Shown in pieces: positions 17,292 to 24,321 of a stretch of 64,000 bases of DNA. Position 1 is the stretch's first letter, and each line of letters starts with the position of its first letter. The stretch is taken from contig NZ_JAHWCI010000006.1 in assembly GCF_019550915.1 (NCBI RefSeq), positions 310,001 through 374,000 on the forward strand, given 5' to 3'. Origin of the DNA: Mumia sp. zg.B17. GTDB lineage: Bacteria > Actinomycetota > Actinomycetes > Propionibacteriales > Nocardioidaceae. The notes under the pieces were generated by a model that was given only the letters and a program-made list of their open reading frames with translations, searched no databases and was not told where the DNA came from. The position numbers and the translations under genes were made by a program.

Positions 17292-18300
17292 GCCGCACCA
17301 GCGAGCCCTCGGCGCGAGGTCGGCGACGCCGCCCCCGCCGTGCACGACGACGCACCGAGCGGGCCATGTCGGCCGCGCCGATCATGCCCGCGTCGTTGCC
17401 GAGGTGGGCCCGCACGATCAATGCCTCCGGGCGGAAGCCTCGACCGGTGAGCGTCCTCCGGAACGACTCGCGCGCAGGCTCGAGCAACAGCTCGTCGGCG
17501 TCGGAGACTCCCCCGCCGATCACGAACAACGCCGGGTCGAACGCAGCCGCCAGGTTGGCGATGCCGATCCCGAGCCACGCGCCGACGTCCTCCAAGCACC
17601 GCAGAGCGTCTTCGTCCCCGTCACGCGCCAGCTCCGACACCACCAGCCCGCTCACCTGGTCCGGGTCACCGTCGAGGCGCTCCAGCAGCCGCTTGCCGTA
17701 GTCGTCGCCGCGATCCATCGCCTCGCGTGCGTCCCGGATCAGCGCATTGCCGCTCGCGTACTGCTCGAGGCAGCCGTGGTTGCCGCACTCGCACGCCCGG
17801 CCGTCCGGCACGACGATCATGTGCCCGAACTCCCCCGCGATGCCGTACCGGCCGCGGTGCGGTCGCCCGTCGATCACCAGCGCCCCGCCGATGCCGGTGC
17901 CGAGGGTGAGACAGACCATGTACTCCTCGTTCTGGGCGGCACCGAACCGCCACTCCGCCCAGCCGGCGGCGTTGGCGTCGTTGTCCACCAGGACCGACAG
18001 CCCCGTACGCCGCTGCACCGCGTCCCGCAGCGGCTCGTGCCGCCACGCCAGGTGCGGGGAGAAGAGCACGGTCGACTGCGTCGCGTCGACGAAGCCCGCC
18101 GCGCCGATACCGACGGAGGTGACGTAGTGGTGCCGTCGTAGCGTCGCCACGATGTCCGCGATCGCGTCGAGGACCGCCATCGGGCTGCTCGTCGGCGTGT
18201 CCCGGCTCAGACGTGCCAGGACATGACCGTCGAGGTCCACCACACCGGCCTTGACCCGAGTGCCACCGATGTCGATCCCGATCGAGAGCCGCTCAGCCAT
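17272..18300 (-). CDS. ROK-family sugar kinase (glucokinase-like), with Arg-rich C-terminal tail
   Basis: 342 residues. The phosphate-1 loop IGIDIGGTRVKAG opens the protein; VDNDANAAGWAEW holds the catalytic Asp, and GEFGHMIVVPDGRACECGNHGCLEQYASG in parts (GEFGH; CECGNHGCLEQ) shows the ROK zinc site. It should phosphorylate glucose or a related hexose with ATP. The last ~30 residues are an Arg-rich extension not normally found in glucokinases, and the gene's end overlaps the 3' end of the GntR gene on the other strand. It starts 10 bases after the stop of a second ROK gene; the two look like an old tandem duplication. Confidence 0.82.
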   Translation of the reverse strand: MAERLSIGIDIGGTRVKAGVVDLDGHVLARLSRDTPTSSPMAVLDAIADIVATLRRHHYVTSVGIGAAGFVDATQSTVLFSPHLAWRHEPLRDAVQRRTGLSVLVDNDANAAGWAEWRFGAAQNEEYMVCLTLGTGIGGALVIDGRPHRGRYGIAGEFGHMIVVPDGRACECGNHGCLEQYASGNALIRDAREAMDRGDDYGKRLLERLDGDPDQVSGLVVSELARDGDEDALRCLEDVGAWLGIGIANLAAAFDPALFVIGGGVSDADELLLEPARESFRRTLTGRGFRPEALIVRAHLGNDAGMIGAADMARSVRRRARRGRRRRPRAEGSLVRLSGRRG

Positions 18301-18309
18301 CGTGCCTCG

Positions 18310-19254
18310 TCACCGCGCGCGAGCGAGGTCGGCGGCACCGATCATGCCGGCGTCGTTGCCCAGGCTCGCGGGCCGCAGCGTCGCCTGCGGACGATAGACC
18401 GGGGCCGAGAGCGTACGGAGGAACGACGCGTGCGCGGGCTCGAGCAACAACGCCCCTGCCTTGGCGACACCACCGCCGATTGCGACCACGCTCGGGTCGA
18501 TGACCGCCGCCAGCGACGCGATGCCCTCTCCGAGCCACCGGCCGACGTCGGCGATGAGCTCGATGGCCAGAGGGTCGCCCTTCTGGGCCTGCTCGGTCAC
18601 CATCTGCCCCGTGATCCGCGTGACGTCACCGTCGATCAGCGCGGCCAGGGGCTGCGCCTGCGCCATCCCCGCACTGATCCGGTCGCGGGTCTCGCGCACC
18701 AGCGCGCGGCCTGAGGCGTACTGCTCCCAGCACCCGTACTGGCCGCAGCCGCACCGGATCCCGGCGGGGACCATCCGCAGGTGACCGATCTCACCGGCGA
18801 CGCCGAACGCGCCCCGGTCCAGGCGTCCACCCTGGATGATCCCGCCACCGATGCCGGTGCCGACCGTGACGAGGAGCATGTCGTCGACGTCGGCCCCCGC
18901 CCCGAACCGGAACTCGCCCCACGCCGCGGCGTTGGCGTCGTTCTCGATCACCACGGGAAGGTCGATGAGGTCTTCGAGGCGGTCGGCGAGCGGTTCGTCG
19001 ATCCACTTGATGTTGGGGGCGAACAGCACGGAGCGCCGCGCGGCGTCGACGAACCCGGCGGCGCCCACACCGACGGCCTCCACCTGGTGGTCTCGCTTGA
19101 GGGCGTTGACGGACCGGCCGACGGCGTCCCCGATGAGGGTGGGGTCCGTCGCCGGCGTCTCCAGCTGGTCGTGAGCGATAACGGTGCCGTCGACGTCGAC
19201 GACGCCCACAGCGATCTTGGTGCCGCCGATGTCGACGCCGACCGTCAGCCCCAT
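18310..19254 (-). CDS. ROK-family glucokinase
   Basis: 314 residues, the standard length of actinobacterial ROK glucokinase. It has GVDIGGTKIAVGVVD, the catalytic IENDANAAAWGEF, GEIGHLRMVP and the zinc motif CGCGQYGCWEQYASG. The ATG at 19254 is chosen because MGLTVGVDIGGT is the family N-terminus. It overlaps the preceding small Cys-rich gene by 10 bases and is followed at 10 bases by its paralogue, so the three form one transcription unit. It would feed glucose 6-phosphate into glycolysis. Confidence 0.88.
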   Translation of the reverse strand: MGLTVGVDIGGTKIAVGVVDVDGTVIAHDQLETPATDPTLIGDAVGRSVNALKRDHQVEAVGVGAAGFVDAARRSVLFAPNIKWIDEPLADRLEDLIDLPVVIENDANAAAWGEFRFGAGADVDDMLLVTVGTGIGGGIIQGGRLDRGAFGVAGEIGHLRMVPAGIRCGCGQYGCWEQYASGRALVRETRDRISAGMAQAQPLAALIDGDVTRITGQMVTEQAQKGDPLAIELIADVGRWLGEGIASLAAVIDPSVVAIGGGVAKAGALLLEPAHASFLRTLSAPVYRPQATLRPASLGNDAGMIGAADLARAR

Positions 19255-19598
19255 GGCTCGTCCTCCCCGTCCCTGTCCGCCGGCCCGTCGGCGGCCGCCC
19301 GCCCGGACGCGTGCGGCGGACGCGTCTGCGCCCACGCGTCCACCACACCACGCGCGGCGAGGGTGAGCGAGGCCAGGGCCGACGTCAGGTGGTCGGCCAC
19401 CTCGGGGCGCGCGTGACGCACGACTGTCATGAGCTGGCACAGGGGGCAGGAGTCGCAGGTCTCGGGACGATGCTCGGCCGACGAGGTGTCGTCGGCTCCT
19501 CGCCGGCCCTGCGACGCCTGGTCGGCGAGCACGCGAGCGAGCTTGAGGGCCTCCTGCGCGAGGGTGCCGACATGGTCGTCGCCGGTGTGTTCGGTCAT
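19245..19598 (-). CDS. Small conserved-type protein with CxxCxxC motif, function unknown
   Basis: 117 residues. A central CDSCPLCQL motif (near residues 49-57) supplies three closely spaced cysteines, plausible for a metal or redox site. The helix RPEVADHLTSALASLTLAARGVV follows (in shorter runs: RPEVADHL, LTLAARG), and the C-terminus is acidic and low in complexity. The gene precedes and overlaps the glucokinase gene by 10 bases, so its product may be tied to the kinase or simply share the mRNA. I do not recognise a named family. Confidence 0.65.
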   Translation of the reverse strand: MTEHTGDDHVGTLAQEALKLARVLADQASQGRRGADDTSSAEHRPETCDSCPLCQLMTVVRHARPEVADHLTSALASLTLAARGVVDAWAQTRPPHASGRAAADGPADRDGEDEPWG

Positions 19599-19683
19599 GC
19601 CTCTCCTCGTGCAGAGAACCTGGGGACGTGCGAGCGCGGTCGTCAGATCCTATCGAGACCCGCGCCTCGCCACGTCGTCCCGG

Positions 19684-20133
19684 TCACACCTCGGATGACT
19701 CGACGCGCTTCTTGAGGCCCTTGAGAGCTGTCTCGATGATGACCTTCTCCGCCTTGCGACGGAGCATCCCCAGCAGCGGGATGGAGACCTCGACAGCGAG
19801 ACGGTAGGTGACGCGGGTCCGCCCGTCCTCGAGGGGTTCGAGGACGTAGGCCCCGTCCATGCCCGTGACCATGGACCCCGGCTCGGTGACTCGCCAGTCG
19901 ACCTCACGGTCGCCGTCCCAGGTGTAGCCGAGGGTGTAGGTGTCGCGGATCGGCGTGGCGTCGAGGACGAACTGCACCTCGGTGGGGCGTGCCCGGAACT
20001 CGTCGAGCTCCACGACCCGCGCCTCTTTCACCCCCGTCGCCCACGAGGGGTACGACGCGAAGTCGGCGATGACCGCCATGATGACGCCGGGATCGGCGTC
20101 GACCACGATGTCGCTGGTCGTCTGGTCAGTCAT
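19684..20133 (-). CDS. SRPBCC (START-like) family protein
   Basis: 149 residues of the polyketide cyclase/START helix-grip fold: SDIVVDADPGVIMAVIADF, ASYPSWATGVKEARVVE, then beta strands including RVTYRLAVEVSIPLLG. These small proteins bind a hydrophobic ligand in a cavity; no catalytic residues can be named. The neighbouring gene encodes a second, diverged SRPBCC protein, matching the Rv2183c-Rv2185c neighbourhood of M. tuberculosis next to a fatty acyl-CoA ligase. A lipid-related role is plausible from context only. Confidence 0.75.
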   Translation of the reverse strand: MTDQTTSDIVVDADPGVIMAVIADFASYPSWATGVKEARVVELDEFRARPTEVQFVLDATPIRDTYTLGYTWDGDREVDWRVTEPGSMVTGMDGAYVLEPLEDGRTRVTYRLAVEVSIPLLGMLRRKAEKVIIETALKGLKKRVESSEV

Positions 20134-20169
20134 CCAGAGCCCTCCTGGTCGTCGGTGCTGCGGCCGACC

Positions 20170-20595
20170 CTATCGCGCATCCCGGACGTCCTCGGTCGGG
20201 GCAGCCCCGCGCTGCGCTGTGGCGGGCGGCTCCCCGACGGGCCGTCCGACGTCGAGAGTGTCCCGGACCTGGGTCACCCATCGCTTCAAGCGCTCCCGTA
20301 CGTCGCGCTCCATCCGCCGGGCGCCCTGCGTCGACATCCCCGGCGCGCTCGGCTCCGCCTGCAGGAACAGGTGCACGATCGTCCCCTCGGGCGCCTGCTC
20401 CAGCCACACCTCGGCCGTCCCGTCGAGCGTGCCGCTCACGCTCCACCGCTTGCCGCGGTCGCCCCGGTCCTCGAAGCACCGCAGCTCCAGGCCGGGCAGC
20501 ACCTCGGACCAGCCGGACTCCGCGCAGAGAACCTCGCGCAACTGGCGCTGCGGCACGGGCGCGTACGTCTGGTCGATCACGTCCACCGCCGGCAT
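20170..20595 (-). CDS. SRPBCC-like protein (diverged)
   Basis: 141 residues. The N-terminal ~110 residues follow the helix-grip pattern (VPQRQLREVLCAESGWSEV, GKRWSVSGTLDGTAEVWLEQ, TIVHLFLQAEPS) and end in the long basic helix GARRMERDVRERLKRWV. A polar, probably disordered tail follows. It starts 97 bases before the divergent acyl-CoA ligase gene and ends 36 bases before the second SRPBCC gene in the same direction, so an operon is likely. Ligand unknown. Confidence 0.7.
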   Translation of the reverse strand: MPAVDVIDQTYAPVPQRQLREVLCAESGWSEVLPGLELRCFEDRGDRGKRWSVSGTLDGTAEVWLEQAPEGTIVHLFLQAEPSAPGMSTQGARRMERDVRERLKRWVTQVRDTLDVGRPVGEPPATAQRGAAPTEDVRDAR

Positions 20596-20692
20596 CGAGG
20601 TCTCCTTCGCAGGTGCTCCGAGTGGTGAATGTAACCTGCCCCAGGGGGAGTACGTCGTGTCGGCGTACCCAGATCACTCGATCGGAGGCAGA

Positions 20693-22483
20693 GTGCGTAC
20701 CTACGCGACCCCAGCCACGTACCAGGTCCCAGAGACGGGCAGCATCACCAACGACATCCTGGTGCGGGTTGACGAGGACCCTGACCGGGTCGCCTTCCAG
20801 CGCAGGGTCTCCGGCGCCTGGACCGACGTCACCATCGCGCAGTTCCGCGACGAGGTCGTCTCCCTCGCCAAGGGGTTCGTCGCCGCCGGAGTCGCGCCGG
20901 GAGATCGTGTCGGTCTCCTCTCCCGCACGCGCTACGAGTGGACGCAGGTCGACTACGCGCTGTGGTGGATCGGTGCCGTCTCCGTCCCCATCTACGAGTC
21001 CTCGTCGGTCGAGCAGATCTCGTGGATCCTGTCCGACTCCGCCGCGGTGGGCTGCGTCGTGGAGAACGAGGAGCACGCGGAGCGGGTCGCGGCGTCCGGC
21101 ACCGATCTCACCGACCTCAAGAACGTGTGGGTCATCGACTCCGGTCTGGACACTCTCGCCGCGTCGGGTGCCGTCATCTCCGACGCCGACCTTGCCGCCC
21201 GTCGTGACGCCGTGGCTCCGTCGGACCTCGCCACGATCATCTACACCTCCGGCACGACCGGACGCCCCAAGGGCGCAGAGATCACGCACGCCAACTTCAT
21301 GTTCGAGCTCGGCGACGTCATCGACGTGCTTCCTGAGCTGTTCCACGACAACTCCGTGACGCTGCTCTTCCTGCCGCTGGCGCACGTCTTCGCCCGCATC
21401 GTCGAGGTCGGCTCCATCCGGGCAGGCGCGAAGCTCTCGCACTCCCCGGACGTCAAGAACCTCCTCCCCGAGCTGGCGGAGATCAAGCCGACGTTCCTCC
21501 TGGCCGTCCCACGCGTGTTCGAGAAGATCTACAACGGCGCCAGCCAGAACGCCCACGCGTCCGGCAAGGGCAAGATCTTCGACGTCGCGACCTCGACGGC
21601 GATCGCCTACAGCCGGGCGCGCGAGAGCGGCAAGCGCATCGGCCCGGTCCTCAAGGCGAAGCACACGCTGTTCGACCGGCTGGTCTACGCCAAGCTTCGC
21701 GACGCCATGGGCGGGCACGTCGAGCACGCGATCTCCGGCGGCGCTCCGCTGGGCGAGCGGCTCGCGCACTTCTTCTCGGGCATCGGCATCCCGGTGATCG
21801 AGGGGTACGGCCTCACCGAGACCACGGCCGCGCTCGCGGCGAACCTCGCCGGCGACTCCAAGATCGGCACCGTCGGGCGCCCTCTGCCGGGCACCGAGGT
21901 CCGGGTCGCCGATGACGGCGAGCTGCTGTTCCGCGGCGGACAGGTGTTCCGGGGTTACTGGAACGCGCCGGAGGCGACGGCGGCCGCGTTCGATGAGGAC
22001 GGCTGGTTCCACACCGGTGACATCGGTGAGATCGACTCCGACGGCTTCATCTCCATCACGGGCCGCAAGAAGGAGATCATCGTCACCGCCGGCGGCAAGA
22101 ACGTCGTGCCCGCGGTCCTCGAGGACCGCATCCGGGCGCACGTCCTGGTGAGCCAGGCGGTGGTCGTGGGCGAAGGCAAGCCCTTCGTCGGCGCACTCAT
22201 CACGCTCGACCAGGAGTCGATCGGCTCGTGGCTCGAGAACCACGGCAAGCCGGCTGATACGCCGATCGAGCAGCTCGCTGACGATCCCGACGTGCTGGCG
22301 GCCGTGCAGACCGCGGTGGACGAGGCCAACTCCCACGTGTCCCGAGCGGAGGCGATCCGCAAGTTCCGGGTCCTCGCCAAGGACTGGACCGAGGAGGGCG
22401 GCCAGATCACACCGACCCTCAAGCTCAAGCGCAACGTCGTGATGCGTGAGCACCGCGACGACGTCGAGGCCCTGTACGGCTAG
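20693..22483 (+). CDS. Long-chain fatty acid-CoA ligase (FadD15-like)
   Basis: 596 residues. The GTG at 20693 has GGAGG six bases upstream; the open frame further upstream is antisense to the SRPBCC gene. AMP-binding motifs are complete: P-loop IIYTSGTTGRPKGAE, YGLTETTA, WFHTGDIGEI, and ITGRKKEIIVTAGGKNVVP with the catalytic Lys region. The family activates fatty acids to acyl-AMP and then acyl-CoA. Length and order match FadD15 (Rv2187). A strong hairpin follows the stop. Confidence 0.9.
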   Translation: MRTYATPATYQVPETGSITNDILVRVDEDPDRVAFQRRVSGAWTDVTIAQFRDEVVSLAKGFVAAGVAPGDRVGLLSRTRYEWTQVDYALWWIGAVSVPIYESSSVEQISWILSDSAAVGCVVENEEHAERVAASGTDLTDLKNVWVIDSGLDTLAASGAVISDADLAARRDAVAPSDLATIIYTSGTTGRPKGAEITHANFMFELGDVIDVLPELFHDNSVTLLFLPLAHVFARIVEVGSIRAGAKLSHSPDVKNLLPELAEIKPTFLLAVPRVFEKIYNGASQNAHASGKGKIFDVATSTAIAYSRARESGKRIGPVLKAKHTLFDRLVYAKLRDAMGGHVEHAISGGAPLGERLAHFFSGIGIPVIEGYGLTETTAALAANLAGDSKIGTVGRPLPGTEVRVADDGELLFRGGQVFRGYWNAPEATAAAFDEDGWFHTGDIGEIDSDGFISITGRKKEIIVTAGGKNVVPAVLEDRIRAHVLVSQAVVVGEGKPFVGALITLDQESIGSWLENHGKPADTPIEQLADDPDVLAAVQTAVDEANSHVSRAEAIRKFRVLAKDWTEEGGQITPTLKLKRNVVMREHRDDVEALYG

Positions 22484-22499
22484 GCCCCGACCCCACGCA

Positions 22500-22539
22500 G
22501 ACAGCAGCCCCCGGCGCACACGCGCCGGGGGCTGCTGTC
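22500..22539 (+). terminator. Hairpin terminator after the acyl-CoA ligase gene
   Basis: A perfect 18-bp GC-rich stem (22500-22517 with 22522-22539) closes a 4-base loop 16 bases after the stop. There is no U-run, common for actinobacteria. It may act in both directions between the converging genes. Confidence 0.8.
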
Positions 22540-22590
22540 GTCCGTGAGGGTTCGGAGCTGCTGCCCAGGGGTGGCCGCACGTCGTACACA

Positions 22591-22625
22591 GAAGAGCCAC
22601 GACCCGAGACGGGTCGTGGCTCTTC
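22591..22625 (-). terminator. Hairpin terminator after the NlpC/P60 gene
   Basis: A perfect 15-bp stem (22591-22605 with 22611-22625) with a 5-base loop lies 17 bases beyond the stop of the minus-strand peptidase gene. Followed on the minus strand by a short mixed tract rather than a U-run. Confidence 0.8.
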
Positions 22626-22642
22626 GTACGGAGCGGAGGCGG

Positions 22643-23668
22643 TCAGCCGACGCGACGCACTCCGCTGACCGGCATGACGTCCACCGAGACGATCTCGACG
22701 CTGCGCCCGGGACGCGGGGCGTGGATCAGCTTGCCGTTGCCGATGTAGATGCCGACGTGGCTGACCGGGCTGTAGTAGAACACCAGGTCGCCCGGGCTCA
22801 TCGACGACCGCGACACCGAGGAGCCCATCCCGGACTGCGCGGAGGACGAATGCGGGAGCGACACGCCGGCCGCGCCGAACGCCTTCATCGTCAGGCCCGA
22901 GCAGTCCCAGCTGCCGGGGCCCGCAGAACCGTAGGAGTAGGGCTCGCCCAGCTGCGCCATCGCGAAGTCGATCGCCTTCTTGGCCCGCCCGGACGCGTTC
23001 ACCTTCGGGGCGCTGGTCGACGGACGGTCTTCGCTGCGGCTCGGACCACCGTGGTCGTTGTCGTAGACCTCTTCGCGCTCAGCAGGAGTCAGGCTCGCGA
23101 CGAGAGCCTCGGCCTTGGTGACGCGATCGTCGAGCTTGGCCTTCTGCTTGGTCATCTCCTTCTGCGACTCCGAGATGATCTCGAGCTTGGAGGAGAGCTG
23201 CTCACGGCGGACCTTGAGCTCTCCGGCCTCGCGCTCGAAGGCGGCCAGCCGGTCGGCCTGGGTGCTGTTGTAGGACTGGAGCGCCGTCAGGCCCTCCAGG
23301 AACTCGTCGACATCGTCGCTCGCGAGCAGCTGGGTGGTCGGGCCCATCGGGGAGCTCGACAACCGCTCGGTGACGGTCTTGGCGAGGGCGTTGCGGACGT
23401 CCTCGACCTCAGCCTGCTGCGCCTTGACGTCGGTCCGGAGCTTCTTGATCTGCTTCTTGGCTCCGTCGACCTCGGTCCGGAGCTCGAGGAAGCGCTCGTT
23501 GGCCTGCTCGGCCTCGTGGCTGAGCTCGGCGACCTTGCGCTGGGCCTCGGACAGGCTCGGCGTCTGGGGGTCTGCTGCGCTGGGGGACGCGGTGAGCGTG
23601 GCAGCGAGGACCAACCCGGACCCGGCGGCGACTGCTGCCCTCATCGACAGCTTTCGGCCGTTCCGCAC
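22643..23668 (-). CDS. Secreted NlpC/P60 peptidoglycan endopeptidase with coiled coil (RipA/RipC-like)
   Basis: 341 residues from a GTG with GAAGGAG seven bases upstream. A signal peptide covers about residues 1-32 (VLAATLTASPSAADP). A long charged coiled coil (about 35-190) follows, as in RipC, and then a linker and the NlpC/P60 domain. The catalytic Cys is in SWDCSGLTM, the His in VSHVGIYIG, and a third polar residue near LIHAPRPG. It cleaves peptidoglycan stem peptides outside the membrane; the coiled coil is the usual docking region for FtsEX. By position it matches Rv2190c. Expression is probably set by the c-di-AMP riboswitch in its leader. Confidence 0.9.
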   Translation of the reverse strand: MRNGRKLSMRAAVAAGSGLVLAATLTASPSAADPQTPSLSEAQRKVAELSHEAEQANERFLELRTEVDGAKKQIKKLRTDVKAQQAEVEDVRNALAKTVTERLSSSPMGPTTQLLASDDVDEFLEGLTALQSYNSTQADRLAAFEREAGELKVRREQLSSKLEIISESQKEMTKQKAKLDDRVTKAEALVASLTPAEREEVYDNDHGGPSRSEDRPSTSAPKVNASGRAKKAIDFAMAQLGEPYSYGSAGPGSWDCSGLTMKAFGAAGVSLPHSSSAQSGMGSSVSRSSMSPGDLVFYYSPVSHVGIYIGNGKLIHAPRPGRSVEIVSVDVMPVSGVRRVG

Positions 23669-23692
23669 TCGGCGGCTCCTTCACGTTCTCGA

Positions 23693-23819
23693 CGCCTACC
23701 GGGTGAGCTGACGGGTTCGGGCCAAGAACGTGCCCTACCGTCCGAGCGGACGGATTCACCCCAGGAACGTGGGTCCCCGGCTCCAGCGTCGATCGGGGGA
23801 TCTCGGCCGAACTAGGCGG
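23693..23819 (-). ncRNA. c-di-AMP riboswitch (ydaO-yuaA type) in the NlpC/P60 leader
   Basis: On the minus strand the core blocks of this class appear in order: GGAGCCGGGGACCC, then GGGGTGAATCCG, a short GC hairpin followed by GGTAGGGC, and the 3' block CCCGAACCCGTCAGCT leading into CACCCGGTAGGCG. The 5' CGCCTA (23818-23813) pairs with the closing TAGGCG (23698-23693) as P1. It ends 24 bases before the GTG and just before the ribosome site, so it can control translation or elongation. In actinobacteria this class sits before cell-wall hydrolase genes, usually as an off-switch; that is family knowledge. The 5' limit is approximate. Confidence 0.93.
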
Positions 23820-23867
23820 CGTGCCTGCGCCCTCCGGGGTAGAGAACTCCTCAGACACGCGAGCCTC

Positions 23868-23897
23868 ACCCTATGCGCCAACGGGGTGGGGAATCAA
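23868..23897 (-). promoter_or_regulatory. Probable promoter of the riboswitch-NlpC/P60 transcript
   Basis: On the minus strand TTGATT (23897-23892) and TAGGGT (23873-23868) are spaced by 18 bases. Transcription from about 23861 would give a leader of roughly 190 bases containing the whole aptamer. Read from sequence only. Confidence 0.5.
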
Positions 23898-23956
23898 CGT
23901 GAAGCAGTGGGAAAGTCAGATCTCTCTCGCGGGCGGCGGTGGTTGGGTGAGAAAGC

Positions 23957-24220
23957 TCACACGTCGTCGATGGTCTCGCTGTCGGTCTGGGTCACGAGGC
24001 GGAGCGGAGACACGAGGCCGGCGGCGCTCAGCGCCTGGAGCGCGGCACCCTCGTCGGCGTCGATGCTGACGCCCTCGTCGGGGGCACCGAGCAGCGCGGT
24101 CACCACGCAGTCGCCGCATGCCTGGGGCCGGGCGAGGCAGCGACCGCAGTCGATGGTCAGAAGCTCGCCGTGACCCGTCGCCGGGCCCGGCTGCTGATGG
24201 AGCACGCGGGATTCGTCCAT
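23957..24220 (-). CDS. Small Cys-rich protein of actinobacterial type, function unknown
   Basis: 87 residues from the ATG at 24220. Two CxxC pairs occur in TIDCGRCLARPQACGDCVV (near residues 24-42), an arrangement that could bind zinc or an iron-sulphur centre. The rest is short helices ending ALSAAGLVSPLRLV. Such proteins are common in actinobacteria between NlpC/P60 and the exonuclease fusion, but I know of no function. A longer open frame upstream exists but would run into the divergent promoter. Confidence 0.65.
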   Translation of the reverse strand: MDESRVLHQQPGPATGHGELLTIDCGRCLARPQACGDCVVTALLGAPDEGVSIDADEGAALQALSAAGLVSPLRLVTQTDSETIDDV

Positions 24221-24308
24221 GCCCTGGACGCTACGCAGCCGCTCTGACACAAACCCGTCGTGCGACACGCCGTACGCCCCGACGGCCGGACATGTCAGCG
24301 GACGCACC

Positions 24309-24314
24309 TACCGT
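24309..24314 (+). promoter_or_regulatory. -10 element of the exonuclease fusion gene, leaderless layout
   Basis: TACCGT is seven bases before the ATG at 24322, with a -35-like CGGACA (24287-24292) at 16 bases. The alternative upstream ATG (24292) falls on this -35, which favours the downstream start. Confidence 0.5.
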
Positions 24315-24321
24315 CGTTCCC

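Noticed and set aside
20126-22600. An 824-codon minus-strand frame over the acyl-CoA ligase
   Set aside because: Low-complexity translation without motifs; the plus strand encodes a complete AMP-binding enzyme.
24292-24321. Upstream ATG start for the exonuclease fusion
   Set aside because: No ribosome site, and it coincides with a -35-like hexamer; kept only as an alternative.
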